Shown: positions 1 through 9,899, counted from the stretch's first letter. The stretch: 64,000 nucleotides of DNA from Salegentibacter lacus (GCF_020164555.1 NZ_JAIQZB010000002.1:186001-250000), one strand, 5' to 3'. A program made the numbers and translations. Notes: a model not told the origin generated them from the sequence alone.

Positions 1-3000
1 CTCCTCCTGTTCAAAAGCAATAAAAGTGACGCTTATAAAAACATCCTTGCAATTACCTTTACCAATAAGGCGGTAGATGAAATGAAATCCAGGATTATAA
101 GCAGTTTAAGGGATTTTACTGCGGAAGAAACCTCGGCTACCAATAATCCGCTTTTTAAAAATCTTGCTGAAGACACCGGTTTATCTGAAACCGAGCTCAA
201 AACAAAGGCTGCAAAGATCTTAAAAAGTATCATCCATAATTACGCTGCTTTTGAAGTTTCCACAATAGACGGTTTCACCCACAGAGTCCTTAGAACTTTT
301 GCTAAAGACCTCGGTCTTCCGGTAAATTTTGAAATTGCACTTAATACCCGGCAAATCCTGATGGAAGCCGTAGACCGACTTATAAACAAAGCCGGAACCG
401 ATAAAGACCTTACCAAAGTGCTTATCGCTTTTGCCATAAGTAAAACCGACGATGATAAAAGCTGGGATATCGCAAAAGACCTTTTTGAAATTTCTGAATT
501 ACTCATTGGCGAAAACCACCAGGAAGCACTGAAAAAACTTAAAGGAAAAACTCCCGAAGATTTCCGGAAATTTAAAGAAAGAATAAGTTCAGAAATAAAG
601 AAAACTGAAGCACTAATCGCAGAAACCAGCCATGAATTTTTCGATCTGGTTGAAAGCAATAGTATAGAAGAAAAAGATTTTAGTGGCGGATATGTTTATA
701 AGCATTTTGTAAAGTTAAGGGATCAAAAAACCATAGACGGTTTTGAGAAATCCTGGATGCAAAAACTGGAAACAGCTCCGCTTTATGCAAAATCAAATAA
801 AAATCAGGCTGCAAAGGATGCCTTGGATAGCATTCAGTCCTTGATCGTTAGCCTCTTTGAAATTTCTAAAAGAGCTTACTTAAACCTGGATTTTCTAAGT
901 GCAATCAGAAAAAATCTAACCCAACTTTCTTTACTTAACGCTATAAACCAGGAAGTCGAGCTTATAAAAAAAGAGCGGAACCTTATTCTAATTTCCGAAT
1001 TTAACCCAAAGATTAGTGCGCAGGTTAAAGATCAGCCGGCCCCATTTATTTACGAAAGGCTCGGGGAGCGCTATCAAAATTATTTTATAGACGAATTTCA
1101 GGACACTTCGCAAATGCAGTGGGAAAACCTGATTCCGCTAATTGATAATAAACTTTCTTCCGAAAACATTCAGGATCCTGCCAGCGCAATGCTTGTCGGG
1201 GATGCCAAGCAATCTATTTACCGGTGGCGTGGCGGAAAAGCCGAACAGTTTATAGACCTTTGCCTGGATACCAACCCGTTTAGTATTGAAAAGCGAATAG
1301 AGAACCTGCCAGACAATTACCGAAGCGGAAGCCAGATTGTAAATTTCAACAATAGTTTGTTTAGCTATGCCTCTGGCACTTTACAACATCCGGCTTATTC
1401 AAATTTATTTCAGGAGAGCAGTCAAAATCCGAAAAAAGGCGATTTTGGCTATGTAAATATCGATTTTATTGAAGCAGAGAATGTTGCTAAAGAACACGAA
1501 ATTTATCCTGAAAAGATCCTGGATATCATCCAAAATTTAGAGCATAAAAATTTTAAAAAAGGCGATATCTGCATCTTAACCAGGAAAAAGAAAGAGGGTA
1601 TTACTATTGCTAGTTATTTAAGCGAACATAATATTCCAGTAGTTTCTTCGGAAACCTTACTGGTTGCCAATTCCCCTGAAGTGAATTTTATCGCTTATTT
1701 GTTAGAATTTTCTTTAAGCCCAAAAGACAAAACTTTAAAGCTGGAGCTTTTTGATTTCCTGGCAGATTTTCTGGAAATAGAAAACCGCTACCCTATTATT
1801 TCGGCGAATTTACCAAAAGACGGAAAAGCATTTTTCCACTGGTTAAAGGATTATGATATCGATTTTGACCTAAATGAAATAAGGCAACTTTCGGTTTACG
1901 AAGCCGCAGAATATATTATCAGGAGTTTTTCGCTGGTAGAAACTTCAAATGCCTATGTGCAGTTCTTCCTGGATTTTATCTTTGAAAGCACGCAAAAAGC
2001 AACCGCAGGAATATCCGATTTTATTGATCTCTGGCTTCAGGAAAAAGAGAGTTTAAGCATTGTGGTACCAAAAGCTGAAGATGCCGTGCAAATTATGACC
2101 ATTCATAAATCTAAAGGATTGGAATTTCCGGTTGTGATCTATCCATATGCAAATTCAGATTCTAAAAGCACGAGAATGGATTCGCTTTGGTTACCAATGG
2201 AGCCGCCTTTAGATGAAATTCCTATGAATTACCTAAGCGCATCAGATAAAATGCTGAATTGGGGCCCAAAAGCTTCAGATATTTATACCGAATTAATCCA
2301 TCAAAAGGAACTCGACACCTTAAATGTGCTGTATGTTGCTTGTACCCGGGCTTCCCAGCAGCTATATTTATTGAGTAAGAAAGAAATTGATTCCAAAGGC
2401 AACGAAAAATCTTATAAAACTTCAGGTTTATTGATCGGTTTTTTAAAAGAAATCGGGAAATGGGATGCTAATATTAATACTTACGAATTTGGTAAAATTG
2501 GCATTCCAAAAACTTCCGAAGAAACACATTCAGCAAATATTATTTCCGAGAAATTTTATTCTTCAGCAACACAAAATCAGGCGGTGAATATCGTTACCAA
2601 ATCAGGAATGCTTTGGGACAGTAAACAGGAAGAAGCGATTGAAAAAGGAGAAATTCTGCACGAATTACTGGCGCAAATAAATTATAAAGAACAGGTAAAA
2701 CCCGTGGTTGCCCAAGCTGTAAACGACGGAATAATTACTAAAGATTCAGCAGAAAAAATTGAGAAATTACTTCTTGAAATCACCAGCCATCCTCAACTTT
2801 CAAAATATTATACAGAGAACGCTACAAGTTTTAACGAACGCGATATTCTAACTCCGGAAGGAAAAAGACTAAGACCGGACAGAATAAATTTTTCGGGAAA
2901 CATGGTGAATATTATAGACTATAAAACCGGAAAGTTTGATGTTTCTCACGAAACTCAAATTAACAGCTATGCCGGGATTTTAGAAGAAATGGGTTATCAC

Positions 3001-3057
3001 ATAGGCAGCAAAAACCTTGTGTATACAAATAAAGCGCTTAAAGTGCGCCTTGTTTAA
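1..3057 (+). CDS. AddA-like UvrD/RecB-family helicase-nuclease, 5' end outside the window
   Basis: This is a superfamily 1 DNA helicase with a C-terminal RecB-type nuclease, expected to resect double-strand breaks for recombination. The reading frame is open from base 1, so the start and the Walker A motif lie upstream; 1018 residues remain. Visible helicase motifs in order are Ia (ITFTNKA, near base 50), II (DEFQD, near 1090), III (GDAKQSIYRWRGG), IV (NYRSGSQIV), V (MTIHKSKGLEFPVV) and VI (LYVACTRA). The nuclease signature is RPDRI followed by IIDYKTG near base 2920. The likely partner is the AddB-like protein at 5961-8696, although two unrelated genes lie between them. An inner ATG at base 82 falls inside motif Ia and is not the start. 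The family is certain; the exact subfamily name is not. Confidence 0.9.
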   Translation, partial: LLLFKSNKSDAYKNILAITFTNKAVDEMKSRIISSLRDFTAEETSATNNPLFKNLAEDTGLSETELKTKAAKILKSIIHNYAAFEVSTIDGFTHRVLRTFAKDLGLPVNFEIALNTRQILMEAVDRLINKAGTDKDLTKVLIAFAISKTDDDKSWDIAKDLFEISELLIGENHQEALKKLKGKTPEDFRKFKERISSEIKKTEALIAETSHEFFDLVESNSIEEKDFSGGYVYKHFVKLRDQKTIDGFEKSWMQKLETAPLYAKSNKNQAAKDALDSIQSLIVSLFEISKRAYLNLDFLSAIRKNLTQLSLLNAINQEVELIKKERNLILISEFNPKISAQVKDQPAPFIYERLGERYQNYFIDEFQDTSQMQWENLIPLIDNKLSSENIQDPASAMLVGDAKQSIYRWRGGKAEQFIDLCLDTNPFSIEKRIENLPDNYRSGSQIVNFNNSLFSYASGTLQHPAYSNLFQESSQNPKKGDFGYVNIDFIEAENVAKEHEIYPEKILDIIQNLEHKNFKKGDICILTRKKKEGITIASYLSEHNIPVVSSETLLVANSPEVNFIAYLLEFSLSPKDKTLKLELFDFLADFLEIENRYPIISANLPKDGKAFFHWLKDYDIDFDLNEIRQLSVYEAAEYIIRSFSLVETSNAYVQFFLDFIFESTQKATAGISDFIDLWLQEKESLSIVVPKAEDAVQIMTIHKSKGLEFPVVIYPYANSDSKSTRMDSLWLPMEPPLDEIPMNYLSASDKMLNWGPKASDIYTELIHQKELDTLNVLYVACTRASQQLYLLSKKEIDSKGNEKSYKTSGLLIGFLKEIGKWDANINTYEFGKIGIPKTSEETHSANIISEKFYSSATQNQAVNIVTKSGMLWDSKQEEAIEKGEILHELLAQINYKEQVKPVVAQAVNDGIITKDSAEKIEKLLLEITSHPQLSKYYTENATSFNERDILTPEGKRLRPDRINFSGNMVNIIDYKTGKFDVSHETQINSYAGILEEMGYHIGSKNLVYTNKALKVRLV

Positions 3058-3065
3058 AAGAAATG

Positions 3066-3073
3066 TAAATTTG
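3066..3073 (+). promoter_or_regulatory. Putative -7 element of kbl
   Basis: TAAATTTG matches the Bacteroidota -7 consensus TAnnTTTG and lies 16 bases before the kbl start codon. No well-spaced TTTG is visible upstream, so this rests on the -7 element alone. Confidence 0.4.
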
Positions 3074-3089
3074 CAAAAAACAGAAAATT

Positions 3090-4283
3090 ATGTACGGAAA
3101 GATAAAAGAACATTTACAAGAGGAACTAAAACAAATTGAAGAAGACGGCCTTTTTAAAAAGGAACGAATAATTACCGGTCCTCAAGATGCGGTGATTAAA
3201 ATTTCTACCGGAGAGGAAGTAATAAACTTTTGTGCTAATAATTACTTGGGGCTTTCTTCCCATCCAGAAGTTATACAAGCGGCAAAAGATACTATGGACA
3301 CTCACGGATTTGGAATGTCTAGTGTTAGATTTATTTGTGGAACCCAGGATATTCATAAAGAACTGGAGCAAAAAATAGCCGATTTTTACGGAACGGAAGA
3401 CACTATTCTTTACGCTGCCTGTTTTGACGCCAACGGTGGAATTTTTGAACCACTTTTAACCAAAGAAGATGCGATAATTTCAGATTCGCTAAACCACGCC
3501 TCTATTATTGATGGTGTGCGATTATGTAAGGCAGCAAGATATCGTTACCAAAATGGCGATATGGCCGATTTGGAAAAACAACTTCAGGACGCTAACGAAA
3601 AAGGAGCAAGGTTTAAGCTTATCGTAACCGATGGTGTTTTCTCTATGGACGGACTTGTAGCTCCATTGGATAAAATTTGCGATTTGGCAGACAAATATGA
3701 TGCTCTGGTAATGATTGACGAATGCCATGCTACCGGCTTTATTGGAGAAAAAGGTATTGGAACCCTGGAAGAAAAAGGGGTTATGGATCGTGTAGATATT
3801 ATTACCGGGACTCTTGGTAAAGCACTTGGAGGTGCTATGGGCGGTTATACTACTGCTAAAAAAGAAATTATAGAATTACTTAGACAGCGTTCAAGACCAT
3901 ATTTATTCTCAAATTCCCTTGCACCTTCTATCGTTGGAGCTTCGCTAAAGGTTTTTGATATGCTTAAAAATGATAATAGCTTAAGAGAAAAATTAAAAAG
4001 TAACACCCAATATTTCAAAAAAGGTATTAAAGATGCCGGTTTTGATATTATAGATGGAGAATCGGCTATTGTTCCGGTAATGCTATATGACGCCAAATTA
4101 TCTCAAAAAATGGCAGAAAGGCTACTGGAAGAAGGTATTTATGTAATAGGATTCTTTTATCCGGTAGTACCAAAAGAAAAGGCGAGAATAAGAGTGCAAC
4201 TATCTGCCGCACACGAACAAGAACATTTAGATAAAGCTATTGCAGCCTTTACTAAGGTTGGTAAAGAGTTAGATATTATTTAG
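3090..4283 (+). CDS. kbl: Glycine C-acetyltransferase (2-amino-3-ketobutyrate CoA ligase)
   Basis: This PLP enzyme cleaves 2-amino-3-oxobutanoate with CoA to glycine and acetyl-CoA, the second step of threonine breakdown. It has 397 residues, the usual length. The alpha-oxoamine synthase fold type I signature is clear: the DECHATG cofactor-binding stretch at 210-216 and the Schiff-base lysine K244 in [10 protein letters not shown]. The related enzymes BioF and serine palmitoyltransferase are less likely, because the N-terminus and the GTLEEKG segment match Kbl. Threonine dehydrogenase, its usual partner, is not in the window. The gene begins 32 bases after the AddA-like gene and has its own promoter-like element. 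Confidence 0.93.
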   Translation: MYGKIKEHLQEELKQIEEDGLFKKERIITGPQDAVIKISTGEEVINFCANNYLGLSSHPEVIQAAKDTMDTHGFGMSSVRFICGTQDIHKELEQKIADFYGTEDTILYAACFDANGGIFEPLLTKEDAIISDSLNHASIIDGVRLCKAARYRYQNGDMADLEKQLQDANEKGARFKLIVTDGVFSMDGLVAPLDKICDLADKYDALVMIDECHATGFIGEKGIGTLEEKGVMDRVDIITGTLGKALGGAMGGYTTAKKEIIELLRQRSRPYLFSNSLAPSIVGASLKVFDMLKNDNSLREKLKSNTQYFKKGIKDAGFDIIDGESAIVPVMLYDAKLSQKMAERLLEEGIYVIGFFYPVVPKEKARIRVQLSAAHEQEHLDKAIAAFTKVGKELDII

Positions 4284-4411
4284 CCTCAATGTTAAAGGAT
4301 GACTGAAATTTAAAATAAAAAATCAGCAAAAATAAAGCTTTACAAATCTTAAAAAGCTCTCAAAAACGCCATTATCTAAGGGTTTATTAAGAAAACTTTA
4401 TTATTTTATGC

Positions 4412-4442
4412 TTTGCCGATAAGCTTTAACAGTCTACTTTTG
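4412..4442 (+). promoter_or_regulatory. Strong-consensus promoter of the OmpA-like gene
   Basis: TTTG at 4412-4415 and TACTTTTG at 4435-4442 are separated by 19 bases, an exact fit to the Bacteroidota housekeeping promoter. It gives a leader of roughly 30 bases before the ATG at 4477. This is the best-matching promoter in the window, fitting an abundant outer-membrane protein. Confidence 0.75.
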
Positions 4443-4476
4443 TTAACAATTAACACTTAAAACTAAACTATTGAAT

Positions 4477-5886
4477 ATGAAACATCTTAGCAAAATTTTA
4501 TTCGCTACAATGTTGGTTCTGGGCATTACTTCGGTATCTGCACAGGATGCTAACAATCCCTGGGCTATAGGGATCCAAACCAACGCGGTAGATTTTCACC
4601 CTACCACTGATGTAGGAGGAACTTTTGATGATTATTTTAACGTTGGAGATCACTGGAATATCTTACCATCTATGTCAAGATTAACAGTAGGCCGTTATAT
4701 TGGCAGCGGTTTTGTATTTGAACTTGCAGGTTCTGTAAATCAAATTGAACAATATGGTGCTGAAAGTGTTCCACAAATGGCATATTATGGTATAGATGGG
4801 TCTTTTAACTATAGCTTAAGAGCTTTACTTAATGATGGATGGCTTGATCCTGTTGTTGGTATTGGTGGTGGTTACACCAGCATTGCTGATAATGGCGATC
4901 ACCCTATTTCAGATCTTGGTGCTGCAACTCTTAACGGTAAATTCGGTTTAAACTTCTGGTTTACAGATAATATTGCTTTAACCCTTGAATCTAACTACAA
5001 ACACGTTTTTGATGTTGATGGTGCTACACACTTTCAACACGCAGGTGGTGTGAAATTTATGTTCGGTGGAACTGACTCTGACGGAGACGGTATCTACGAT
5101 AAAGATGATGAATGTCCAGAAACTCCAGGTTTACCTGAGTTTAACGGATGTCCAGATTCTGACGGTGACGGAATTGAAGACCGTATGGACGCTTGTCCTA
5201 ATGAAGCTGGTTTAGCTGAATTTGACGGATGTCCTGATACCGATGGTGACGGAATTGCTGATCCTAATGATGACTGTCCTGAAGTAGCCGGATTGGCTGA
5301 ACTTAATGGATGTCCTGATGCTGATGGTGACGGTGTTGCCGATAACGAAGATGACTGTCCTAACGAAGCTGGTCCTGCTGAAAACAACGGATGTCCTTAC
5401 GAAGATATGGACAACGATGGCGTTTTAGATAAAGATGATGATTGTCCTGAAGTTGCTGGAACTGCAGCTAACAACGGATGTCCAGAACCAGACGTAGAAG
5501 TTATTTCTGAATTGAACGAATATTCTAAAACTGTGTTGTTCGACTTGAACAAGGCTACTATTAGAGATGATTCAAAAGAAGCTTTAGAGTCTATTGCTGA
5601 AATCATGAACGAATATTCAAATACAATTTTCCATATTGAAGGTCACACAGATAGTACTGGTAGCGCTGAATACAACGAGAAATTATCTCGTGAGCGTGCA
5701 GCTTCTGTTGAATTATGGCTAGAAGAAAATGGTGTGCCAAGCAGCAGATTAACTTCTGAAGGTTATGGTGAAGAAAGACCAATTGCAACTAACAATACGG
5801 CTGCCGGAAGACAGGATAACCGTAGAGTTGAAATTTCTTTAGACAAGAATAAAGAAGTAAAGGATTCTGATTCCTCTATGGAATAA
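4477..5886 (+). CDS. OmpA-family outer-membrane protein with thrombospondin type 3 repeats
   Basis: This 469-residue protein probably anchors the outer membrane to peptidoglycan. It has a signal peptide (about 1-22, ending SVSA before Q), a predicted eight-strand beta barrel (about 24-197), five calcium-binding thrombospondin type 3 repeats of about 27 residues (about 200-337, each with DGDG or DNDG and a CP pair), and a C-terminal OmpA peptidoglycan-binding domain (about 350-455, with IEGHTDSTG and NRRVEI). I chose the ATG at 4477 over an in-frame TTG at 4471, because it starts a normal signal peptide. Strong promoter and terminator motifs flank it, so it is probably a single-gene, highly expressed unit. 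Confidence 0.93.
   Translation: MKHLSKILFATMLVLGITSVSAQDANNPWAIGIQTNAVDFHPTTDVGGTFDDYFNVGDHWNILPSMSRLTVGRYIGSGFVFELAGSVNQIEQYGAESVPQMAYYGIDGSFNYSLRALLNDGWLDPVVGIGGGYTSIADNGDHPISDLGAATLNGKFGLNFWFTDNIALTLESNYKHVFDVDGATHFQHAGGVKFMFGGTDSDGDGIYDKDDECPETPGLPEFNGCPDSDGDGIEDRMDACPNEAGLAEFDGCPDTDGDGIADPNDDCPEVAGLAELNGCPDADGDGVADNEDDCPNEAGPAENNGCPYEDMDNDGVLDKDDDCPEVAGTAANNGCPEPDVEVISELNEYSKTVLFDLNKATIRDDSKEALESIAEIMNEYSNTIFHIEGHTDSTGSAEYNEKLSRERAASVELWLEENGVPSSRLTSEGYGEERPIATNNTAAGRQDNRRVEISLDKNKEVKDSDSSME
5073..5490 (+). repeat. Coding tandem repeat (five thrombospondin type 3 units)
   Basis: Five imperfect units of about 81 bases encode the Asp-rich repeats of the OmpA-like protein, each built on DxDGDG...D..C...G...NGCP. 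Because it is acidic in one strand, it produces long open frames in other frames that are not genes. Confidence 0.85.
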
Positions 5887-5919
5887 TTAATCTGATAATT
5901 ACTTAAAGAATTATTATAG

Positions 5920-5955
5920 AAAAACGCCTCGGTTTCCGGGGCGTTTTTTATTTTT
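5920..5955 (+). terminator. Intrinsic terminator after the OmpA-like gene
   Basis: Arms AAAAACGCCTCGG and CCGGGGCGTTTTT pair over 13 positions (one T-G wobble) around a TTT loop, followed by a T-rich run. It lies 33 bases past the stop codon. Confidence 0.85.
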
Positions 5956-5960
5956 AGGCT

Positions 5961-8696
5961 ATGGTATCTTTTATTTCAGGAGTTCTTAAGGAACTCATTT
6001 CTTCAGAAGAAAATATTTCAGAAATTATTTTTATTCTTCCCAGCAAACGTGCGGGAAGTTTTCTCCTAAAAGAACTTTCTTCGTTAAGCGGAAATCACAT
6101 TTTCGCGCCCAAAGTTTATAGTATTGAGGAATTTACAGAAGTTGTTTCTGAAACCAAAACCGTAGATAATACGCTTACACTGTTTGAATTTTATAACGTC
6201 TATAAAAAAATTACACCTTTAGAAGAACAGGAAGATTTTGAAACTTTTACGGCCTGGGCACAAAGCCTTATACACGATTTTAATGAAATAGACCGATATT
6301 TAATAGACTACAAAAGATTTTTCAATTACCTCGCAGATATACAGGATCTAAAACACTGGTCTATCCAGGAACCTAAAACCGAACTAATAAATAACTATTT
6401 ATCATTTTGGAATAGTCTCCCGGCTTTTTATGAAGCCTTAAAAGAGGAATTACTTTCAAAAAACAACGGCTACCAGGGGCTCATTTATAGAAAAGCTTCA
6501 GAAAATATTCCCGAATACTCCCAGAAGAATAGCGACAAGCACGTTTTTATAGGTTTTAATGCATTAAATACTGCAGAGCAATTAATCGTTCAACATCTTT
6601 TAGAAAACGATCGTGCAGAGATTTACTGGGATCTAGATGAGGTTTTTGTAAAAGACATGCAACACGATGCTTCTCTTTTTATAAATCAATATTTAAAAGA
6701 CTGGCCGGTTTACCGTGAAAGAAGAGCGAAACTAAATGTAAATGAATACAGTAAACCAAAGAATATTCAGGTTACCGGAGTTCCCAAAAACGTGGGACAA
6801 GCCAAATATCTAGGCGAATTATTAGCTAATTTAGATGAAGAAACGCTTCAGGAAACCGCACTTGTTTTGGGAGAAGAAGATCTTTTGCTTCCGGTCTTAA
6901 ATAGTTTGCCGCCCAACGTTAAAGATTTAAACATCACGATGGGGTTTCCGCTTAAAAATGCGCCAATTGCCTCTCTTTTTGATAGATTATTTCAAATTCA
7001 TCAAAATACCGCTTCGGCTTACTATTATAAAGATGTTATTTCGGTGATAAACCATCCTGCCTTAAATGAGATTTTGAATCAGGAAACCGAAGTTTTTATT
7101 GAAAAAATTCAGTTGGAAAACACGGTAAATCTTTCCGAAAAGGAAATAATAAGTTCGTTTTCTTCCGAAGCAAAACCTTTAATTGAAGCTTGTTTTAAAA
7201 ACTGGGAGAATTCGCCTTTAAAAGCGATTGAAGCTTTTCAGCAAATAATTAATCAGATAAAAAAATACTATAAAACCGATCAGAATAAACTCGGTTTGGA
7301 GTTTTTATATCAATTCCATGTTTTATTCAATAAACTTGAAAATTTAAACGAAACCTATCCGCATTTAAAATCGGTTAAATCGCTTTACCAGTTTTATAAA
7401 GAAATAATGAGCACGCAAAGCCTGGATTTCCAGGGACGGCCGTTTAAAGGTTTGCAGCTCATGGGAATGCTGGAATCTCGGGCTTTAGATTTTAAAAATG
7501 TGATAATTTGCTCGGTGAACGAAGGTGTTTTACCTTCAGGAAAATCGGGAAGTTCGTTTATTCCTTTCGATTTAAAACAAACCTACAAACTGCCAACTTA
7601 CAAAGAAAAGGACGCGGTTTATACTTATCACTTTTACCGATTACTGCAACGGGCGCAAAACGTACATTTGCTTTATAACACTGAAACCGACGGCTTAAAT
7701 TCAGGTGAAAAGAGCAGGTTTCTTACCCAACTGGAAATTGAGAAACAACCTGCTCATCAAATCACTCACGCCATGGTGAGTCCCAAAGTTCATGCGATTA
7801 AAAATGAACTCCGGGAGGTTAAAAAAACACCAGAAATTATGGAGAAATTAAAATCGCTCGCCGGTTCCGGCTTCTCCCCTTCTGCCCTAACTTCCTACAT
7901 TAGAAATCCATTAGATTTTTATCGTCAGTACGTTTTAGGAGTCCGGGATCGAGAAGAAGTAGAAGAAACTGTGGCTTACAACACACTGGGAACTGTGGTG
8001 CACGATAGTCTTGAAAACTTTTATAAACCACTGGAGAATAAACTACTCACTGCGGAAGATATTCAAGCTTTTAAATCGAGAATTGAAGAAGAAATCACGC
8101 TTCAGTTTAAAAAATCTTATATGAACGGGCCGGTGAACCAGGGAAAGAACCTGCTGATTTACGAAGTGGCTAAACGCTATCTCCGCAATTTTTTAAACCT
8201 GGAATTAGACCGACTTAAGACCGAAGAGATCAAAATCCTAAAAATTGAGAAAACTTTAAAATCTGAAATTAGGATAGAGCATCTTGATTTTCCGATCTTT
8301 ATGCGCGGTAAAGTGGATCGTGTAGAAAGTACAAATGGTACCACCAGAATTATTGATTATAAGACTGGAAAGGTAACCCAGGATAAAATTGAAATTGTAA
8401 ATTGGGAAGATCTCACTTCAGATTACGATAAATACAGCAAAAGTTTTCAGGTTTTGGCATATACAAAAATGATGCAAGATCAAAACTCCCTGGATTTACC
8501 GACTGAAGCGGGCATCATTTCATTTAAAAATTTAAAAAGCGGATTTTTAAAATTCGGCAAAAAAGATAAACCACGAACAAAAAATAAAGAAACTGCTATA
8601 AATAAGGATATTCTAGACGCATTCGAGGTAGAATTAAAGAAACTAATTATCGAAATCTGCGATCCTGAAATTCCTTTTAAAGAAAAAGAAATATAA
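5961..8696 (+). CDS. AddB-like PD-(D/E)XK nuclease protein
   Basis: This 911-residue protein resembles the AddB subunit of Bacteroidota recombination helicase-nucleases. The N-terminus (ILPSKRAGSFLLKEL, about 25-40) is the degenerate helicase-like part. The C-terminal third holds a RecB-type nuclease: GKVDRV followed by IIDYKTGKV near base 8350. The four-cysteine iron-sulfur signature of Bacillus AddB is not evident. It starts just behind the OmpA terminator and runs into the hydrolase gene 5 bases downstream, so those two are likely cotranscribed. Together with the gene at 1-3057 it would form a two-nuclease AddAB-type complex; that pairing is inferred from family knowledge and proximity. 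Confidence 0.85.
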   Translation: MVSFISGVLKELISSEENISEIIFILPSKRAGSFLLKELSSLSGNHIFAPKVYSIEEFTEVVSETKTVDNTLTLFEFYNVYKKITPLEEQEDFETFTAWAQSLIHDFNEIDRYLIDYKRFFNYLADIQDLKHWSIQEPKTELINNYLSFWNSLPAFYEALKEELLSKNNGYQGLIYRKASENIPEYSQKNSDKHVFIGFNALNTAEQLIVQHLLENDRAEIYWDLDEVFVKDMQHDASLFINQYLKDWPVYRERRAKLNVNEYSKPKNIQVTGVPKNVGQAKYLGELLANLDEETLQETALVLGEEDLLLPVLNSLPPNVKDLNITMGFPLKNAPIASLFDRLFQIHQNTASAYYYKDVISVINHPALNEILNQETEVFIEKIQLENTVNLSEKEIISSFSSEAKPLIEACFKNWENSPLKAIEAFQQIINQIKKYYKTDQNKLGLEFLYQFHVLFNKLENLNETYPHLKSVKSLYQFYKEIMSTQSLDFQGRPFKGLQLMGMLESRALDFKNVIICSVNEGVLPSGKSGSSFIPFDLKQTYKLPTYKEKDAVYTYHFYRLLQRAQNVHLLYNTETDGLNSGEKSRFLTQLEIEKQPAHQITHAMVSPKVHAIKNELREVKKTPEIMEKLKSLAGSGFSPSALTSYIRNPLDFYRQYVLGVRDREEVEETVAYNTLGTVVHDSLENFYKPLENKLLTAEDIQAFKSRIEEEITLQFKKSYMNGPVNQGKNLLIYEVAKRYLRNFLNLELDRLKTEEIKILKIEKTLKSEIRIEHLDFPIFMRGKVDRVESTNGTTRIIDYKTGKVTQDKIEIVNWEDLTSDYDKYSKSFQVLAYTKMMQDQNSLDLPTEAGIISFKNLKSGFLKFGKKDKPRTKNKETAINKDILDAFEVELKKLIIEICDPEIPFKEKEI

Positions 8697-8701
8697 AACC
8701 T

Positions 8702-9604
8702 ATGGAAATTACAAAAAGAACCAACCTCCAGATAGATGGAAGACATAATAAACCCATTCTTATTGATCTGATTTTTAATGACGATAAAAAGCCTAAGCCA
8801 ATCGTGATTTTTTGCCACGGTTATAAAGGTTTTAAAGACTGGGGCGCCTGGGATAAAATGGGTGAATTCTATGCTGAAAAAGGCTATTTCTTCGTGAAAT
8901 TCAATTTTTCTCACAACGGAACCTCTCCTGATAGTCCAACTGAGTTCTTGAATATTGAAGCTTTTGGTGATAATAATTACGTTAAAGAGCTTGACGATTT
9001 ACAAACGGTTATAGACTGGGTTTTAACCCCAGATTTTAATGAAGCGCAACAAATTGATGTAAAGAGTATCAACCTGATTGGCCACTCTCGTGGCGGTGGA
9101 ATTGCCATTATAAAAGCCGCTGAAGAAGAAAGGATCAATAAACTAATTACCCTTGCCGCAGTAAGCGATTTTGCTTCGCGTTTTCCAAAGGAAAAAGAAT
9201 TAGAAGCCTGGGAAAAAAAAGGAGTACAGTATATAAAAAATACGCGGACTGGACAGCAATTACCGCATCACTACCAGTTTTATAAGAATTTTAGAGAAAA
9301 TAGAGAGCGATTAAATATTCAAAAAGCAACCAAGAAGCTGGACATTCCTCATTTTATTGCGCACGGAAGTAACGACACCACCGTTTCTATTGCTGATGCC
9401 GGGAATTTATTTGAATGGAGCGAAATTTCAAAACTACTTTTAGTTGAAAATGCCGATCACGTATTTGGTATTTCCCATCCCTGGAATAAGGACGAATTAA
9501 CTAAAGAATTTCAGCACGTGCTGAACAGAACCTCAGAGTTTCTTGCAGCCAGCGTTCAGGATCTGAAAGACGAATACATAGATAACGACGAAGCTGATTC
9601 TTAA
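8702..9604 (+). CDS. Alpha/beta hydrolase (serine hydrolase)
   Basis: A 300-residue hydrolase of unknown substrate, probably cytoplasmic, since no signal peptide is seen. The fold is marked by HGYKG (39-43, oxyanion region) and the nucleophile elbow GHSRGG with S129. The likely acid is D225 (HGSND) and the likely base H253 (ADHVFG). The family includes dienelactone-hydrolase-like esterases and acyl-peptidase-like enzymes. It is 5 bases downstream of the AddB-like gene and is closed by a strong terminator, so it is the last gene of that unit; nothing suggests a functional link to DNA repair. Confidence 0.85.
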   Translation: MEITKRTNLQIDGRHNKPILIDLIFNDDKKPKPIVIFCHGYKGFKDWGAWDKMGEFYAEKGYFFVKFNFSHNGTSPDSPTEFLNIEAFGDNNYVKELDDLQTVIDWVLTPDFNEAQQIDVKSINLIGHSRGGGIAIIKAAEEERINKLITLAAVSDFASRFPKEKELEAWEKKGVQYIKNTRTGQQLPHHYQFYKNFRENRERLNIQKATKKLDIPHFIAHGSNDTTVSIADAGNLFEWSEISKLLLVENADHVFGISHPWNKDELTKEFQHVLNRTSEFLAASVQDLKDEYIDNDEADS

Positions 9605-9628
9605 GTTTTTTAAAAATATATTTTCACT

Positions 9629-9668
9629 AAAAACGGTCTTGAATTAATTTTTAAGACCGTTTTTTATT
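9629..9668 (+). terminator. Intrinsic terminator after the hydrolase
   Basis: Arms AAAAACGGTCTT (9629-9640) and AAGACCGTTTTT (9653-9664) pair perfectly over 12 bases around a 12-base loop, followed by more T. Confidence 0.85.
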
Positions 9669-9678
9669 TTAAATAAAT

Positions 9679-9757
9679 CGTCATTCTGAATTTAGTTCAG
9701 AATCTAATATTTTGATAATCTAAACATGTTAGAAGCTGAAACAAGTTCAGCTTGACG
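9679..9757. repeat. Two-hairpin intergenic repeat, copy 1
   Basis: Outer arms CGTCA and TGACG enclose two small hairpins: TTCTGAA with TTCAGAA, and AGCTGAA with TTCAGCT. The same design recurs at 27495, 48376, 57960 and 59257. This copy stands outside the neighbouring terminators. Confidence 0.75.
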
Positions 9758-9865
9758 CAATGGGACCTTTAAGTCAACTCCTTTTTTAAACCTAATTTAG
9801 ATCTTCCCGATCTTGCATCGGGACGCACTAGCCAGCTTTCAATATTTTGAAAATGAAAAAGTTCG

Positions 9866-9899
9866 GAAATAAAAAACCACCGCAAAAAACGGTGGTTTT
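9866..9899 (-). terminator. Intrinsic terminator of tRNA-Ala
   Basis: On the minus strand, AAAACCACCG and CGGTGGTTTT pair over 10 bases around a short T-rich loop and run into a T tract. It starts immediately after the tRNA 3' end. Confidence 0.8.

Noticed and set aside
5094-5606. Two Ser/Pro-rich minus-strand frames opposite the OmpA-like gene
   Set aside because: They are the antisense of the Asp/Gly-rich thrombospondin repeats and have no independent coding signal.
8480-8914. A 144-codon minus-strand frame across the AddB-hydrolase junction
   Set aside because: It is antisense to two well-supported genes and its translation has the composition of a shadow frame.
9510-9526. Palindrome TTCAGCACGTGCTGAA as a possible third parS site
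   Set aside because: Only the CACGTG core matches; the GTT/AAC outer arms required by parS are absent, and it lies in the hydrolase coding sequence.
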